Origin: Nematopogon swammerdamellus | Lineage: Eukaryota; Arthropoda; Insecta; Lepidoptera; Adelidae | Direction of reading: 5' to 3' | NCBI GenBank assembly: GCA_946902875.1 | Contig: OX336349.1 | Span: 12,485,891-12,549,890, forward strand | Length of the DNA stretch: 64,000 nucleotides | Shown here: piece by piece, positions 20,860-32,415 of the stretch | Position numbering within the stretch: the first letter of the stretch is position 1 | How the letters are laid out: each line of letters starts with the position of its first letter | Translations under genes and position numbers: made by a program | Notes under the pieces: model-generated | Databases searched by the model: none | What the model saw: only the letters and a program-made list of their open reading frames with translations | Told to the model about the DNA's origin: nothing

Positions 20860-21003
20860 CATGGTCGTCTCCGACCTGATACTCAAAGCGTATGGCCCAT
20901 TTTCATGAGCACTCTGCCGGTGCGACGGTTGACAGAGAACTGTCAGTTCTCCGGACCATATGTTTGGCCCGAAACGTCGAGCCAAAGCTCGGAGACGACC
21001 GTG
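20860..21003. repeat. Inverted repeat enclosing a GAAACGTCGAG motif
   Basis: CATGGTCGTCTCCGA near 20860 is matched by TCGGAGACGACCGTG ending about 21,003. Inside are a small stem AGAACT/AGTTCT (near 20,936-20,951) and CCCGAAACGTCGAG. The GAAACGTC string also occurs in the hammerhead-like site at 37,048-37,110. Confidence 0.5.
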
Positions 21004-21309
21004 AGTAAAGCTTTTTATAATGTTTATGACCACATACCTATAAGTGTTTTAAATAACCAAGGTAATTTAAAACCCAATAAATCTACTTAATATATAATTT
21101 TCATATTCTAAGACACCACCATGGATTTCGTTCGCTTTAAGAAAAAATATCGTGACGATAATATTATGTAGGCCTATAATCACCTCGATATATGCCAGAC
21201 TAATGCCCTTTAGTGACTACATGTAAATCGGCTCAGCAATTTTAAAGTTTATAGGTGACAAACAGATGAAGATACAGGCAGACAGACATATTAAAATCAT
21301 TGGAAAAAA

Positions 21310-21350
21310 TACACCCCGACCAGGATTCGAACCTGGGTCTCTGGTTTTTT
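21310..21350 (-). mobile_element. tRNA-derived SINE fragment (box B)
   Basis: Read on the minus strand, AGACCCAGGTTCGAATCCTG carries a perfect pol III box B (GGTTCGAATCC) next to an A-run at the T-rich side. No box A in range, so it is a fragment or a diverged SINE head. Confidence 0.5.
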
Positions 21351-21434
21351 TTTTTCAATGATTTTCGATTTGCAGTTTTCTAATATATATAAAGCGAGTA
21401 CGCGCTTAGTACTAACATTTATACATACAATATA

Positions 21435-21680
21435 TTTTTTTTATGTAAACTGACACTGTTGGCTACATTACCTACAACATCCGTGATGTCAGCCCATAAC
21501 ACCCGATGAACTTGGTGCAACGTCAGTGCTTCCCTTCGGTCGTGCCGGCTACACTGAACTGGACGGAAAACACAAACTATTTACATAGCCGTTTCGACCG
21601 ACCTTTCATTCAGTGCGGTGGTACCAAACCGGGCGGGTTAAACCCTACCACCTAGTAATACATATAGAAGGGACTTATAT
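21435..21680 (-). mobile_element. SINE family A copy
   Basis: Reverse-strand copy beginning at the T-run plus ATGTAAACTGACACTG and extending through ACATCCGTGATGTCAGCCC, GTGCCGGCTACACTGAACTGG, TACATAGCCGTTTCGACC and GGGCGGGTTAAACCCTACC. The 5' promoter region is missing. Confidence 0.8.
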
Positions 21681-22005
21681 CCCTTAGTCATACATTGCTT
21701 TTTATAGTAGTTGAGATTGAATGTTGAGGATGTATGAGGATAGCATGTGCCTAAGACGCAATTCTATTCTATTGAATATTTTTTTCAGGCCGTCTTACAG
21801 TGCTAAGACGAATGCGCACTACACACAAGCATCAGTATTCTCCGCGCGGACTCGGAATAGTACGGATTACGGCCATCTGCCACGGGGTAAGCTAAACCGC
21901 ACGGCACCCGCTACAGCCTTCGATGCAGGATTGTAGTTTCGGGGGATAACGTTGGGGGAGCGAATAAAGGTAGGGCGGACTATATTAATATAATAATATT
22001 ACACT

Positions 22006-22345
22006 TTTTTTTTTTTATGGAACCTGACACGGTTGGCTACATCACCTACAACATCCGTGATGTCAGCCCATAACACAGGGTGAACTAGGTGCCATGTCAG
22101 TGCTTCCCTTCATTTCATATACCACTTAATTTGTGACCAGGCCGGACTTTCCTCCAGTTAACCCTGTGCACCAACAGTTTTACATACTCGTAGAATCCGA
22201 GCCCTGGAACAGCCGGTGAAAGTTTGCAAGTAATTTAGTTTTTCCAATAGTAAAAAAATCATTGATACACGCCAACCGTATTCGAACCTTGGATCTCTCG
22301 CAAGAGAAGCCGACTGACCGCGTGAGTTCCTCGGCCGCCCGGCGC
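22006..22345 (-). mobile_element. SINE family A copy with a tRNA-like head
   Basis: Tail and body match family A (TGTCAGCCCATAACACAGGG), but the head on the minus strand is GCGGCCGAGGAACTCACGCG with a box B-like GGTTCGAATACG near 22,270-22,285. The head therefore differs from the copy at 34,395-34,785, which suggests SINE subfamilies with exchanged promoters. Confidence 0.65.
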
Positions 22346-23480
22346 TCGCTAGTTCCAACTTTGCGGTAGATATAGTGCAGATTCTACAACCGTTCACTTC
22401 GACAGAATCAGTGTAGAGTGAGATGATCCAGTGGACATGCTTTCAACCAGAAAATAATTAAATAATTTTATTTCTTAATAATTCTGACTGGGTGGAAATT
22501 GTTCCCAAAGGAGCGAAGTGCCCCCCCCTTGACAGAATCTTGCTACGGCTCTGTTGACCCACATAGATCGACCGCATTCTTATCCCAAGCGATCGGTCAC
22601 GCTGCAGCCGACTGGAGAGAATCTACCCCGCTATTGTTGGATATATTGATTGATAATATGTCTGCAAAGTTTGTGGTACGTCCATCGAAGATGATATTAA
22701 TTATTTGTTTGCCTATCAACCTATATTTAATTAAACGTTGCAAAAGGGAATTCAATCGACAGAAATTCAATCGTTCAACATATATATTTTTTTATTTTTA
22801 TTTCATATGTGGTTTAGTGATTATTTTTTATTTTATTTTAATTTTACTTTTTATCCTAATATCCTTTTTGCTTCGAACAGTCGAGTAAAAACAAAATGCC
22901 AGCTAAAGAAATAGAGCTGATAAAATTTTATTGTAAATTTTATTGTAGCAACGATTTCTTCGCCGATCAAATAAAAACACTTCTGACTTGAACCCGAACA
23001 AAGTATTCGAAAAAAAGAACTACAATCAAAAGTAGACTACGGCTTCCAAGTCAATAAAGTAAATACAAAATCAGTTGGATTTTCGGGAATGAAAGTAGAC
23101 ACGCCTCGGAACACATTCTTGGCGTATCGCGATATTTGCGTCACAGAAATTTTTTTTTTCATTCTCCCCTAACTTTACTTCGTTACCGTTATTAATTTAG
23201 TAATATACCTGCTATTAACGTTAATAAATTAAATTAAATGTGAAAATGGTGGAGAAAAGCAGCAAAAAATTTATCTGGCGGTCGTGCGCTGAATATTATG
23301 TAGATCAGACTGATATTCTTACATTCATAGAAGGACTTGAACCTTCGAGCTGCAGCGATGCGCTCGCTACAATCGCATCGGTGAGCCGATTTCATTATTA
23401 TTATATAAGCGACGGTGCGGGACTAAAAAGTAATTTTGATATTCTTCCGTAAATTTGCGATTTAAATACATATATTCTTT
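22346..23480. other. Intergenic; open frames without recognisable product
   Basis: Frames at 22499-22888 (plus, half of it a Phe/Ile/Leu-rich AT-driven tail) and 23240-23452 (plus) show no domain, homologue that I recognise, or convincing codon use. I do not call either a gene. The rest is AT-rich. Confidence 0.6.
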
Positions 23481-23481
23481 T

Positions 23482-23640
23482 TTATGTAAACCAAGATGGG
23501 TGGCTGTGCCGAGGGGCCGAGGATGCAGTCGACAGAGCCAAAAAACATGTGTCCTCGCGAAATCACGCTTAGAGAGGTACCATGCCTGGAGATTAGCGGA
23601 ATGTTGCTAGGTTGTCTAGCTTGTTAATACAGCGCTCGAA
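23482..23640 (-). mobile_element. Possible diverged SINE family B tail
   Basis: TTTTTTATGTAAACCAAGATGGGTGGCTG resembles the reverse of the family B 3' end (TTTTTTATGTAATCCGG, TATGGGTGGCTGAGTC at 26,457) but similarity fades after about 40 bases. Confidence 0.3.
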
Positions 23641-24357
23641 GACAACCAGGTTAAAGTGATATGCTTCTGAATAAAGAATGATTCATTATTGTGTTTTTCT
23701 TCGCCAAAGTTATTCATTTATAAATATACGAGTATATATTTGTTTTCCACCATCTTCAAACATAAACTCCATTAATCTGGTCAAAACCGCCGCAGAAAAC
23801 GCATGAGAGCGTTCTGAAGTGAAATGAAAGTGTATTCTAATCTCTCACTTATCGCAGTGTAAGCGCAGCTTCAAGTCTAAACTTCCATTCTAAGATTCGT
23901 TTCAATCCGTCTACGTCTTGTCGTTCACATTTTAAGAGATTAACTTTGGAAAGAACAAGCATATAATAGAGGAATCGTCTGAACTAATTCTTAATTTCGT
24001 AGGTTTAAAATCTTGATTGATCTCAAAAACGTTTTTACACATTCGCTTATAGAGACAAATTATTGTATTGTGGTTATGCATTTACAAACAGTAGAAATAC
24101 TTATTAACATTTTAAACTATTAATAATATAAACTTATTAGTAGAACAATAGACAAAGCTAATCTATAAATATTTTGAAAACACACGCACAGACAGACAGG
24201 CAGACGGACCGACACATAGAATAGAAAACAATTAAATTTTAAAGGTTAACAAAATGTACGTTGGTATATGATTTAAGATAGATAGAAAATGCTTTATTGC
24301 TCCAATAAACTTTCAACAGTATTGGAATTAATATCTTGGAGGCCAATTATTAAAAAG
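23641..24357. other. AT-rich intergenic stretch
   Basis: No gene. It contains a short GACAGACAGGCAGACGGACC run at about 24,190-24,210 and, near 24,280-24,310, AAAATGCTTTATTGC, the reverse of a retroposon-type 3' end (GCAATAAAGCATTTT). Confidence 0.5.
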
Positions 24358-25078
24358 CAGCCAAGTGCGTCTCGGGAGTCTCGGGCCACCCACGCGCAGT
24401 GTAGGGTTCCGTAGTTGCGGAACCCTATCAAAATAAATTATTTTATTATTTGTATAATTTGGTAGGGGAAATAAATGAATGTTAATTTGAAAAAGTTCTT
24501 CAATAGTGAAACAACTTCTGTCGTCCGTACATTTTATAAGTTGGTCGACTATTACTCGTCAACCTGTACAGCCTACTTAGCTGTGATAGTTTTCCTTTTA
24601 ATTTCGATATATGTACTACTGCTGTGAATTTTTTCACATACCTAATAACAACTGTTTAGCTGGCAGGGGGGACGGACACTTGACTCTAACAAAAATTAGC
24701 ACTTAAAAGCTTAATAATTCGCAAACGAATCCCTAAATCGAAAAATGTTCTTCACAAACCCGCAATATTTCCGCAATATATCAAAAGACCTATCCAACGA
24801 CACCCCACACGATGGGGTAGACGTGAAAAAAAAAATCATCCCCACTTTACGTGTAGGGGAGGTACCCTAAAAAAATTATTTCAAAATTTTTATTTTGCCA
24901 CTTTGTCGGCGTTATTAATATGTATACCCATACAAACTTACAGCTTTCTAGTACTAAGGGTCTCTCAGCTAAGCCGCGGACAGACAGACGGACGGACAGA
25001 CGGACAGACGGACAGACGGACAGACGGACGGACATGGCGAAACTATAAGGGTTCCTTGTTGACTACGGAACCCTAAAA
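24358..25078 (+). mobile_element. Moth interspersed repeat, ~720 bp
   Basis: It starts AGCCAAGTGCGTCTCGGGAG, includes GTAGGGTTCCGTAGTTGCGG, and ends with tandem GACAGACGGACGGACAGACG followed by CATGGCGAAACTATAAGG, GTTCCTTGTTGACTAC and GGAACCCTAAAAATG. I recognise this order as one of the most abundant repeats in lepidopteran genomes. There is no coding capacity; the minus-strand frame 24847-25035 reads the GACAGACG units as an Arg/Ser/Val repeat. Confidence 0.75.
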
Positions 25079-25611
25079 ATGTGAACTAATAAAATTTTGT
25101 GGTGTTTTTTTTTTTGTGTTACATACAAAAAATATTTAAATTAGAACTTTTATTAATAATTAATCCTATAGATACATACATGTTCGATTAAGCAAAACAA
25201 TACTTAATTATAAATTGCCACGCAAAACCTATTTGAAAATTCTCGAAAAATGCTTTACATTAGCCAAATGTATTGCTTCGATCTTACTTGAATAACATTT
25301 TTGATAAGCCGACTATGCTACACCTGCGGTATGTAATATCGGTCGTGTGCTTAGAGTCCTGCGCCGAGCCTCCTCCGCGGAGTTGTAACAACTGTCGTAA
25401 CTTTTAATGGCGGAGGTTTGAGCTAGCAAATGCTACTTCGTAGGGTCTTGCGAGGAAAAAAAATTTTGACGTCTCCCTTCGCCCTTATTCGTCGATCTTC
25501 GCGATGGATCTTTACTACCAACCATTACAGAACGTGCGCTTGTGGAAATATAACAAATTTAATTCGGTATCTAAATCGTTATTTATTGTAACACACGTAC
25601 GAGTAAGAATA
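25079..25611. other. Intergenic, nothing recognised
   Basis: AT-rich with one GC-richer portion (25,350-25,400). No domain-bearing frame or clear repeat found. Confidence 0.55.
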
Positions 25612-25762
25612 CAGTATCGGGTCCTTCAAGAGGGGCGCCGAGCGTGAATGGGCACCTATCAGGCCGACATGGCATTCGCAACCCCGCATACGACCGAATG
25701 TCTATGAGCGTCGTTAGACACCTTATGGGTAGCTAGGTAGGCGCATTATGTCGCGCTCTCAA
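25612..25762 (+). repeat. Dispersed 150-bp repeat, copy 1
   Basis: GTATCGGGTCCTTCAAGA, GTGAATGGGCACCTATCAGG, CATGGCATTCGCAACCCC and GCATACGACCGAATGTC recur in the same order at 38,360-38,503 with scattered differences. It is probably the 3' part of a retroposon. Confidence 0.7.
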
Positions 25763-26108
25763 TAAATTGTGCGCCGATTCTTTGGAAGTATTTAAAATTT
25801 TGGGGTACATCAAGGAGCTTTGAACCAGACCAGTCTTGCCCGGCATAGGGGCGCGGGCGCGGGCGGTGTGGCCCGATCGTTGTTCTGTGGGGCATCCTGT
25901 GGGGTACATATATACAACATACATCATTCGTACCTGTATTGATGATGACCCGCAATCAGAATGTACCTACCGTTAGCAGTTACAAATGGATGGAAAGGAG
26001 CTCCATGTCACGCCTCGTATAAAAACGAATCTTATAATTGCAGGAAGAAACATGAACAAACATAATATCATGTTATTAGTGTTATTACATTGGTACATAA
26101 CGTCACAC
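25763..26108. other. Intergenic, GC-rich middle
   Basis: Contains GCGCGGGCGCGGGCGG at about 25,852-25,867. Overlapping minus-strand frames (25733-25955) have no domain and are not called. Confidence 0.5.
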
Positions 26109-26170
26109 TTGTTTACCAGTAGGGTAGGCAGAGACAACGTATCTCCGCGTGTCACGATCCTGACGCACCT
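26109..26170 (-). repeat. Short interspersed repeat, copy 2
   Basis: Reverse complement of the repeat at 15,367-15,432: read on the minus strand it gives GTCAGGATCGTGACACGCGG and GTTGTCTCTGCCTACCCT. Confidence 0.55.
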
Positions 26171-26456
26171 CTGCCGTCTCTTCCACTCTCATAATATTCT
26201 TCATACATACATACTCGTCGGTTACGGTTTCTACGCACTTGACCCTTTTCGAGAACATGCCTTTTAAGAACTTTCATCTAGGGCGACCCTTCCTGACTAT
26301 TCCACTCATATGCGCTCCGTGAATTTATGATCTTATTGTACGCACAGAGATACATTTTGAGAGTGAAAGTCATCATAATCCAGAATCAGTCGTTATTTAC
26401 AATATGGGACCCATCTGCATCCTATAGGAGTCAAATTTTGGATTTTCACTGTGTAT

Positions 26457-26662
26457 TTTTTTTATGTAATCCGGTATGGGTGGCTGAGTCAGAGGGTTTG
26501 GCACATGCTCTGACTAGCCAATACCACCTCCGAGAAGGTAGGTGCCATACCGGAGACTTTCCTGGATTGCTGGCTATACTGGACTAGAGGAGAACACAAC
26601 CAAGGCTGCTATGCGGCCATCTTACATCCAGGACGGTGGTACCAACGCAGTCGGCTACAATT
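26457..26662 (-). mobile_element. SINE family B, 5'-truncated copy
   Basis: Read on the minus strand it matches the family B body from TAGCCGACTGCGTTGG through GATGGCCGCATAGCAGCC and TCTCCTCTAGTCCAGTATAGCC to TCCGGATTACATAAAAAAAA. The tRNA-like head is absent. Confidence 0.8.
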
Positions 26663-26814
26663 AATATTAACGAATAAATGAAAATTAACGGAATTGAAAA
26701 GTGTAAATAGAAATTGAACGCTTTAAAATCTTACGCCACACGGACTATTTTAAATCGTCTTTTATTCACAAAGACGCTTCTAGGCTATACCGTAGGTAGA
26801 GTCCATCCTGAGCA

Positions 26815-27000
26815 CCGTTCTGCTACACCGGCCGCCCCAACCGCGCCGCGGCGCCTCCGCCCCGCCGCCGCCGCTTCCTAGAGTTGGTGGAGGGAGACAC
26901 TCTGCTTTATCGCCGCTACATACCTACCGGCGGCGGCGCGGCGACTCGAGAAGTTTGCAGATTACGAGCGAGGGGGCCGGGGCGGCACCACCGCTGTCGG
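26815..27000. promoter_or_regulatory. CpG-rich island
   Basis: About 185 bases rich in CG (CCGCGCCGCGGCGCCTCCGC, CGGCGGCGGCGCGGCGAC) in AT-rich surroundings. It could be a promoter island or a GC-rich 5' untranslated exon. No coding frame, TATA or initiator distinguishes strand. Confidence 0.3.
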
Positions 27001-27890
27001 CAATTGATTTTGTTATGAAATTTTTCACGATAGCAAAAAAAACACACATTTATTTTTATTGATACGGTTGTTCTTTCCACGGTGCCTTTAGGATGTATTA
27101 AAAATAAAAATATTTTTCTTATTTCACGATAAGTAATTCACTTGTATTTTAATCTGCAATTTAGAGAATAATGCTTTATAATGTTTCTACCTATAATAAA
27201 ATAATTTTAAGTTACGAGTATAATAAATTATTTATGTATATGTATAATATTTGTGTGTATGCAATATCACTTCTATTAATAACATGTAGGTACATTCGTT
27301 TTAAATTTGTGTAATACTATAATAATAATCTTGTCTAAAGAAGTAAATACTTAATCTCATAATCTATTTATTATCTTAACTAGTCTGAAGTAATTATGTA
27401 ATTGACTTAAGATTGAGTCCGAACACGGGAAAATAATTAATAACCCAAGTTACATTTAATTTAAATTATGTGTTTCGTTCCGGAATAATTATTTAATCTT
27501 CAGCAGGAACAATTTTTATATTTCGTTATTTCAATTTCAGCTTAAATGCATGAAAAATTAGGAAACTGAATTTCTTTTTACAAAGTTTGAAACGGCCCTT
27601 GAAACGTAATTATATCTTTCAGTTACGAGCTAAAAGACCAAACGAGCATGAAACATTAATAAATTTTAAATGGGCTTGTTTTAACACGGGATAGATGATA
27701 ACGGAAATAATTTTTGGTTGAAGAATGAGAAAATACACTTGAAAAATAACGTCGAAAGGGATACGTATGTAGGTATATTTTGTGTGAGAATATATAGTGC
27801 ATTTACACATATATAATAAACGGTGTGCACTGTTCATTCATTTAATTTCATTTTCATTTCATTTCATTTCACTGTTTTCTTACCATTTAA
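27001..27890. other. AT-rich intergenic stretch
   Basis: Nothing coding. A TTTCA-type microsatellite lies at about 27,845-27,870. Confidence 0.6.
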
Positions 27891-27914
27891 GAACTTAAAT
27901 TAAATCGTTCTTTA

Positions 27915-27960
27915 TCGCACCGCAAAGGTGTGGAATGGGCTTCCGTAGCCATTCCCCAGC
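27915..27960 (+). pseudogene. Remnant of a non-LTR retrotransposon 3' coding end
   Basis: The frame GCA AAG GTG TGG AAT GGG encodes AKVWNGLP, a motif I associate with the C-terminal end of CR1/L2-type retrotransposon polyproteins. Only a few dozen bases are recognisable and the frame breaks soon after. Confidence 0.35.
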
Positions 27961-28201
27961 GACCTTAGTCCGCCTTCAAGCCGAACGAACTGGCACCTAC
28001 TCGGGGGTGAAATTGGCTACGTCTGAGGCTCCGGCTTCGAGCACAGCCGCTCAGTACGGGAGCAATATAAATTTATCACACAAAAAATTATTCACACAAA
28101 ATGTACTATTTGAAGGATTAACTAAATCTATAAAAAAATTCCAAATTATAAAATAGTATTTTATAAAGCAAAACAATATTATTTTGTAAGTTAAATTTAT
28201 G

Positions 28202-28259
28202 TTTCCACATAAAAAAAGTACCTATACCAACTGGTATAGGTACTTTTTTTATGTGGAAA
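28202..28259. repeat. Perfect 28-bp-stem palindrome
   Basis: TTTCCACATAAAAAAAGTAC...CCA at 28202-28229 is perfectly complementary to 28232-28259, separated only by AC. A near-perfect DNA palindrome of this length is rare and can extrude as a cruciform. It is possibly a very short MITE or a recent inverted duplication. Confidence 0.9.
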
Positions 28260-28460
28260 AGAAAAAATTTAAGCATGTTCATAATTAACTATCTGACTTA
28301 CAAGACACTGTTCTCCTATAAGTTCCAACTCAATAACGCCACTTCAGATTCTATGTAATCCACACACTACGTGGAAAGCTCACTACTAATGGTAGTGAGG
28401 GGAGGTTTTTGTGCTCTTGGAAATGACTTCATTACGCTTTCAGAATGCAGTCGTGTCGTC

Positions 28461-28489
28461 ACCGCTTGCGTCAGTCGGACGCAAGCGGT
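28461..28489. repeat. GC-rich hairpin
   Basis: ACCGCTTGCGTC and GACGCAAGCGGT form a perfect 12-bp stem with loop AGTCG. It is not followed by a T-run and its role is unknown. Confidence 0.7.
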
Positions 28490-30887
28490 TTATGTAAAAA
28501 GCTGGAATGGAATGAAATTGTAATAACCTGCTCCCAGCTATGGCATGTTATATGCACAATGTAATTTAAATTAGCTGTTTGTTTATTTCTATTTGGTTTT
28601 CTATGTGACGTTAACTATAATTTAGAGAGTGTTTATATTAGTTTTCTTTTAACTTTGTCGACATACCTACCTACTGCATTATGCATCACTCCTGCTTCTT
28701 TATAATATATAGGCAGTTACCGCTAATCTGTGCTCTGCGTGCGACACGACGGTCCTGCCTGACACCGCTAACGCCACTTTGTGTGAAAGTTCTTATTATG
28801 GCCGGGTTAACTTAACCTTTTTGGAGCACATGTCCGGGTACATTCCTCTAGCGACGCTTTCCGATCCGACCGATATAAATTTTGTCTATAGTATATATAT
28901 TATCTAAAAAAAAAAAATTCGTTTCATATATCTTTATCGGATGGTTAATTTAGTATAAGATTTCGAAATGAAATTACGACATCAATTATTTCCAATTTCG
29001 CTCCCAGCAACCAAAGCCTGAAATGTTTTGAAACGCGAACGATACAGGCGTTATCAACGAGAGTAAGTAATAAACTTATCGAGACTCTACCAATTAAATT
29101 AAAAGTTTCATGGCCAGAACGTGCCTGCGCGATATTTCATCTCAAAAAAATCCTTGCGAAGACCGAGTAAGGTTTGAAATTAAGAGCAAAGTTTTCACCG
29201 AACAAAATTTACGTAATTAATTAAGAGTAATGACTTCGCGATCAAAGCTAACGCGAGACTCGATCCGGTGCTCCGCCGCCGCCGCCGGGGCGGAGGCCGC
29301 GGCTTCAGTAAAAATACTTAATAGCTTCGGGTGAAATTTCACGTAAAAAGTTAATTGAAGAGTTATCACCTACTTAGGCTCTGCTTCGGAAAATCTGATT
29401 TAAAAATAACACATTTTTACTTAGCTTACGAAAGTTCTGTACCATCAATCTTGGCATCGAAATTAATATTGAACAGATCTTCCAATAAAATTTAATGAAT
29501 ACAAATTAATTATGTATTTAAAGTTACAAGGCTGATTATAATGAGAAGGTAAAACTTGCCGGCGTTTCGAATTTAGCAGAATCATCCATCACATTATTAT
29601 ACCCTCCGAAATATCGCCTGATCCCATTCTCATCCTAGACCGAAACCGCTGTCAACTCCACAATTACATATGGGCTGTATTTCACTCGCATGCCTTCTAG
29701 ATAATGGAAACTAAATCGCTTATCTTGTTCCACCCGCTATATTTAGTAAATTATAAATCGTAGGTACACGAAGCAGTGCGGATTATACGAGATACGTTTC
29801 AAATTAAATTATTTAAGCCCTGCTTATTGGGACCCGAAATTAAATGGTTTCGGTTCTGGTATATTACTGGGGTGAGCTCACAAATGGCCCAAATGCGCCA
29901 ACGAAAGAGGTGCAAATTCATAATATTATTTTCCAATAAAAATGAAATATGGGGCTATTGAAAAGCTATATTTCAAACTAGCTTTGCCCATATATTTTCT
30001 CATGCTAATGTCGACATTGCATGAAAAATATTGGAATTTATTAAAGCTTCACAATCGATCTTCACTTTTTAATGCAAGTTATATTATAATCAATTTTTAC
30101 ACATTTTCCAACATAATAAAATATATAAATTTAGAGGTACACATATTTGTGTATGATGTACACACAGATATACACACATAGTGAAAAACTTTTGTACTAA
30201 AAACAATTTTATTTCTCAGTATGTATGTTCCTCTCTATGTGTTGACATCTCCTACCTAGACCGTAAGAATCTACCTATGAACACGAAATGCATTTCTTAT
30301 TCCAAATCCATTCTCTGTCACACAGATTTGACAAAAAATATTTTACCACTTCTTCCAGAGTCGTAGGATTTTCGCTTCTCCATTTTAAAACATATCCTTT
30401 CATGAATAAAATATTCAAAACCTTCCATATATATTTATGAGTATTTGAAATGACTTGCTATTCTCGTCTAGGTTTCTTCTCCGATCTGCATTGTGCTGAG
30501 AATGCAATAAATCTGCCAGGCTGAAAGATATATCGGTGAAGTAACATTTCTAATATCAAGTGACTCGAGGAAAACAGCCGCGTAAGTAGAATAAGCCAAG
30601 TTATACGGTGAACCTTAGGGTTGGGCTATGAACCCACAGAGTCGTGCGATCTGTATAGAACTTAGCACTTTAAGTTTTGTGGATCTAAGTATGGTGTAAT
30701 TAGGGCTCCGACGAACCTAGTGAGTATTTTCTCTGAGCATAAGGGAGCAATGCTTCAAGATTTAATTTGTTATTGCCATAATCAATTCAATTTCCATTGA
30801 TAGTTTCGAGAGATTGAGTTCTATGTAAACGACCAATATTTGATTGTTTTATTGGTTTCTTACTAGACCTTAATACAATTCCGTTGT
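28490..30887. other. Intergenic, no gene seen
   Basis: 2.4 kb of AT-rich DNA. There is a small GC patch CCGCCGCCGCCGCCGGGGCGG at about 29,274-29,294. Open frames at 29776-30366 are short, AT-driven and without domains. Confidence 0.6.
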
Positions 30888-30930
30888 GGTATCCGTTTCG
30901 GAATGCGACATGCATTCCGAAACGGATACC
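30888..30930. repeat. Perfect 19-bp hairpin beside GGATAC repeats
   Basis: GGTATCCGTTTCGGAATGC (30888-30906) and its exact complement (30912-30930) enclose the loop GACAT, followed by GGATACGGATACGGATA. It may come from an inverted GGATAC microsatellite. Confidence 0.85.
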
Positions 30931-31417
30931 GGATACGGATACGGATATAATATAGTGAACTTACATTATTTATCTAGGCTATACGGATACCCATTAATTA
31001 AGTTCATGAATGACTTCTTCATCTTCTATTTCTCTATATAATAATTAAACAAATTTTCATTTACATATTACTTATTAAACATATTAATTTCATAAATGTA
31101 TTTCATTAAATTTATTTCATTTAATTTCATTAAATTAATTCCACCGGTACTATGTATAAATTTTGCTGGATTATCGGTATCCTAACCTAATCTCATCTTT
31201 TATACTGTTAACATAAGGCCTATATTGATTAATCTCATAGCTTTTTATAGAATCTTCGTGTAATGCTAAATCTGATAAATTTAGGATATTCATTTCATTA
31301 ATCCTACAAGTTTCAAGAATTCCTTATTCTCTTCCGTAAGTTTAATCTTACTTCTCGCTTGCGGTATGATATAATAGCTTACTAACACTTTTTGTTCGGG
31401 GAGGCTATCAGGCGATG

Positions 31418-31452
31418 AATTAGAATAGAATAGAAATGCTTTATTGCACACA
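31418..31452 (-). mobile_element. Retroposon 3' tail
   Basis: On the minus strand GTGCAATAAAGCATTTCTAT followed by TCTATTC repeats looks like a retroposed 3' end with AATAAA signal and short-repeat tail. The body is not recognisable. Confidence 0.45.
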
Positions 31453-32244
31453 AAAAAAAAACACAGAGATGCATAAGACAGAAGAGAACATACAGAAGAG
31501 CAATAGACAATAATTAGGAGTGAATTCTTAAAATTTTCAGTAATTCACTTAATATTTTCTAGATTTCAGAATTTCTATAACATCAGCGTTATCGCTGAAA
31601 TGGAAACTAAAGATGTCATAATCCAAACAACACCATCGTAAAACTAATGTTTGAAGCGTTGGTCAATTAGAGGAAATGTGTAATTAGCGGTCCGACGAAC
31701 GAAGTGAGTTGAAAACCCTAATTAATCCATAATTACTTACGAAAATAGAACGTCTGATAATGTTTCGGCCAAGTTAGGAAGGATTAGACCATTAAAATCC
31801 GAAGCGTTTTCTTCTTAGTTTGTTTCACATAAAACAGTTGTCCAAGAAATTATCTGTTTAAAAATATTATTAATCAACTTCATCGGCGGCGTTATTAAAA
31901 TTTCCTTGTTCGAATTTGTGCTTATTTTTAACTACCTAAGTTTTACGCCACCGTGAATCAGGTCGCTGAAGTATACTCAATAGAGTACATTCGACACCCA
32001 CTTAGGTCCCAATAAATTAAACTAGCAACCGCCTTTCTTTCATTCCTTGCGGTTAATTGGGACCTATTATCGCTATCGCAGTTAATCGCTACGAAACACC
32101 TAATTCAAGATTAACTATCTACATCAACAGACTGAAAACGCTGGATCCCAATATATCTACTTAACTAAACATTGGCGAGGAACTCGAGTGGGTCTCGGTG
32201 TTGCCAACTTGAATTTCGGAAATTCGCCTAGACATAATATGAAA
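31453..32244. other. Intergenic, one small inverted repeat
   Basis: AGGTCCCAAT at 32004 and GGTTAATTGGGACCT at 32051-32065 are inverted around GCAACCGC...GCGGT. The motif CCGACGAACGAAGTGAG near 31,692 recurs in variant form near 30,712. No gene seen. Confidence 0.5.
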
Positions 32245-32415
32245 TCTACACTAACATTATAAAGAGGAAATGTTTGTAAAATTGTAAGTTTGGATGTACA
32301 AGGTAATATCCGAAAATGCTCTTAAGATTTCAAATATTTTTTGACCAATATTTAGAATAGACCTTCAGGATGGACTTGGACATAGGCTATACGAGCGAAG
32401 CCGCAGGCGAAAGCG
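32245..32415 (+). mobile_element. Moth interspersed repeat ending in CGAGCGAAGCCGC
   Basis: It begins ATCTACACTAACATTATAAAG and ends GACATAGGCTATACGAGCGA, AGCCGCAGGCGAAAGCG. This end is the same repeat end that bounds the foldback-like structure at 15,808 and 17,437. Confidence 0.65.

Noticed and set aside
22499..22888. 129-codon frame with hydrophobic tail as a membrane protein
   Set aside because: The hydrophobic part comes from TTT/ATT-rich sequence; no domain, weak start context, no supporting exon signals.
24847..25035. Ser/Val/Arg repeat frame
   Set aside because: It reads the GACAGACG units at the end of a moth interspersed repeat.
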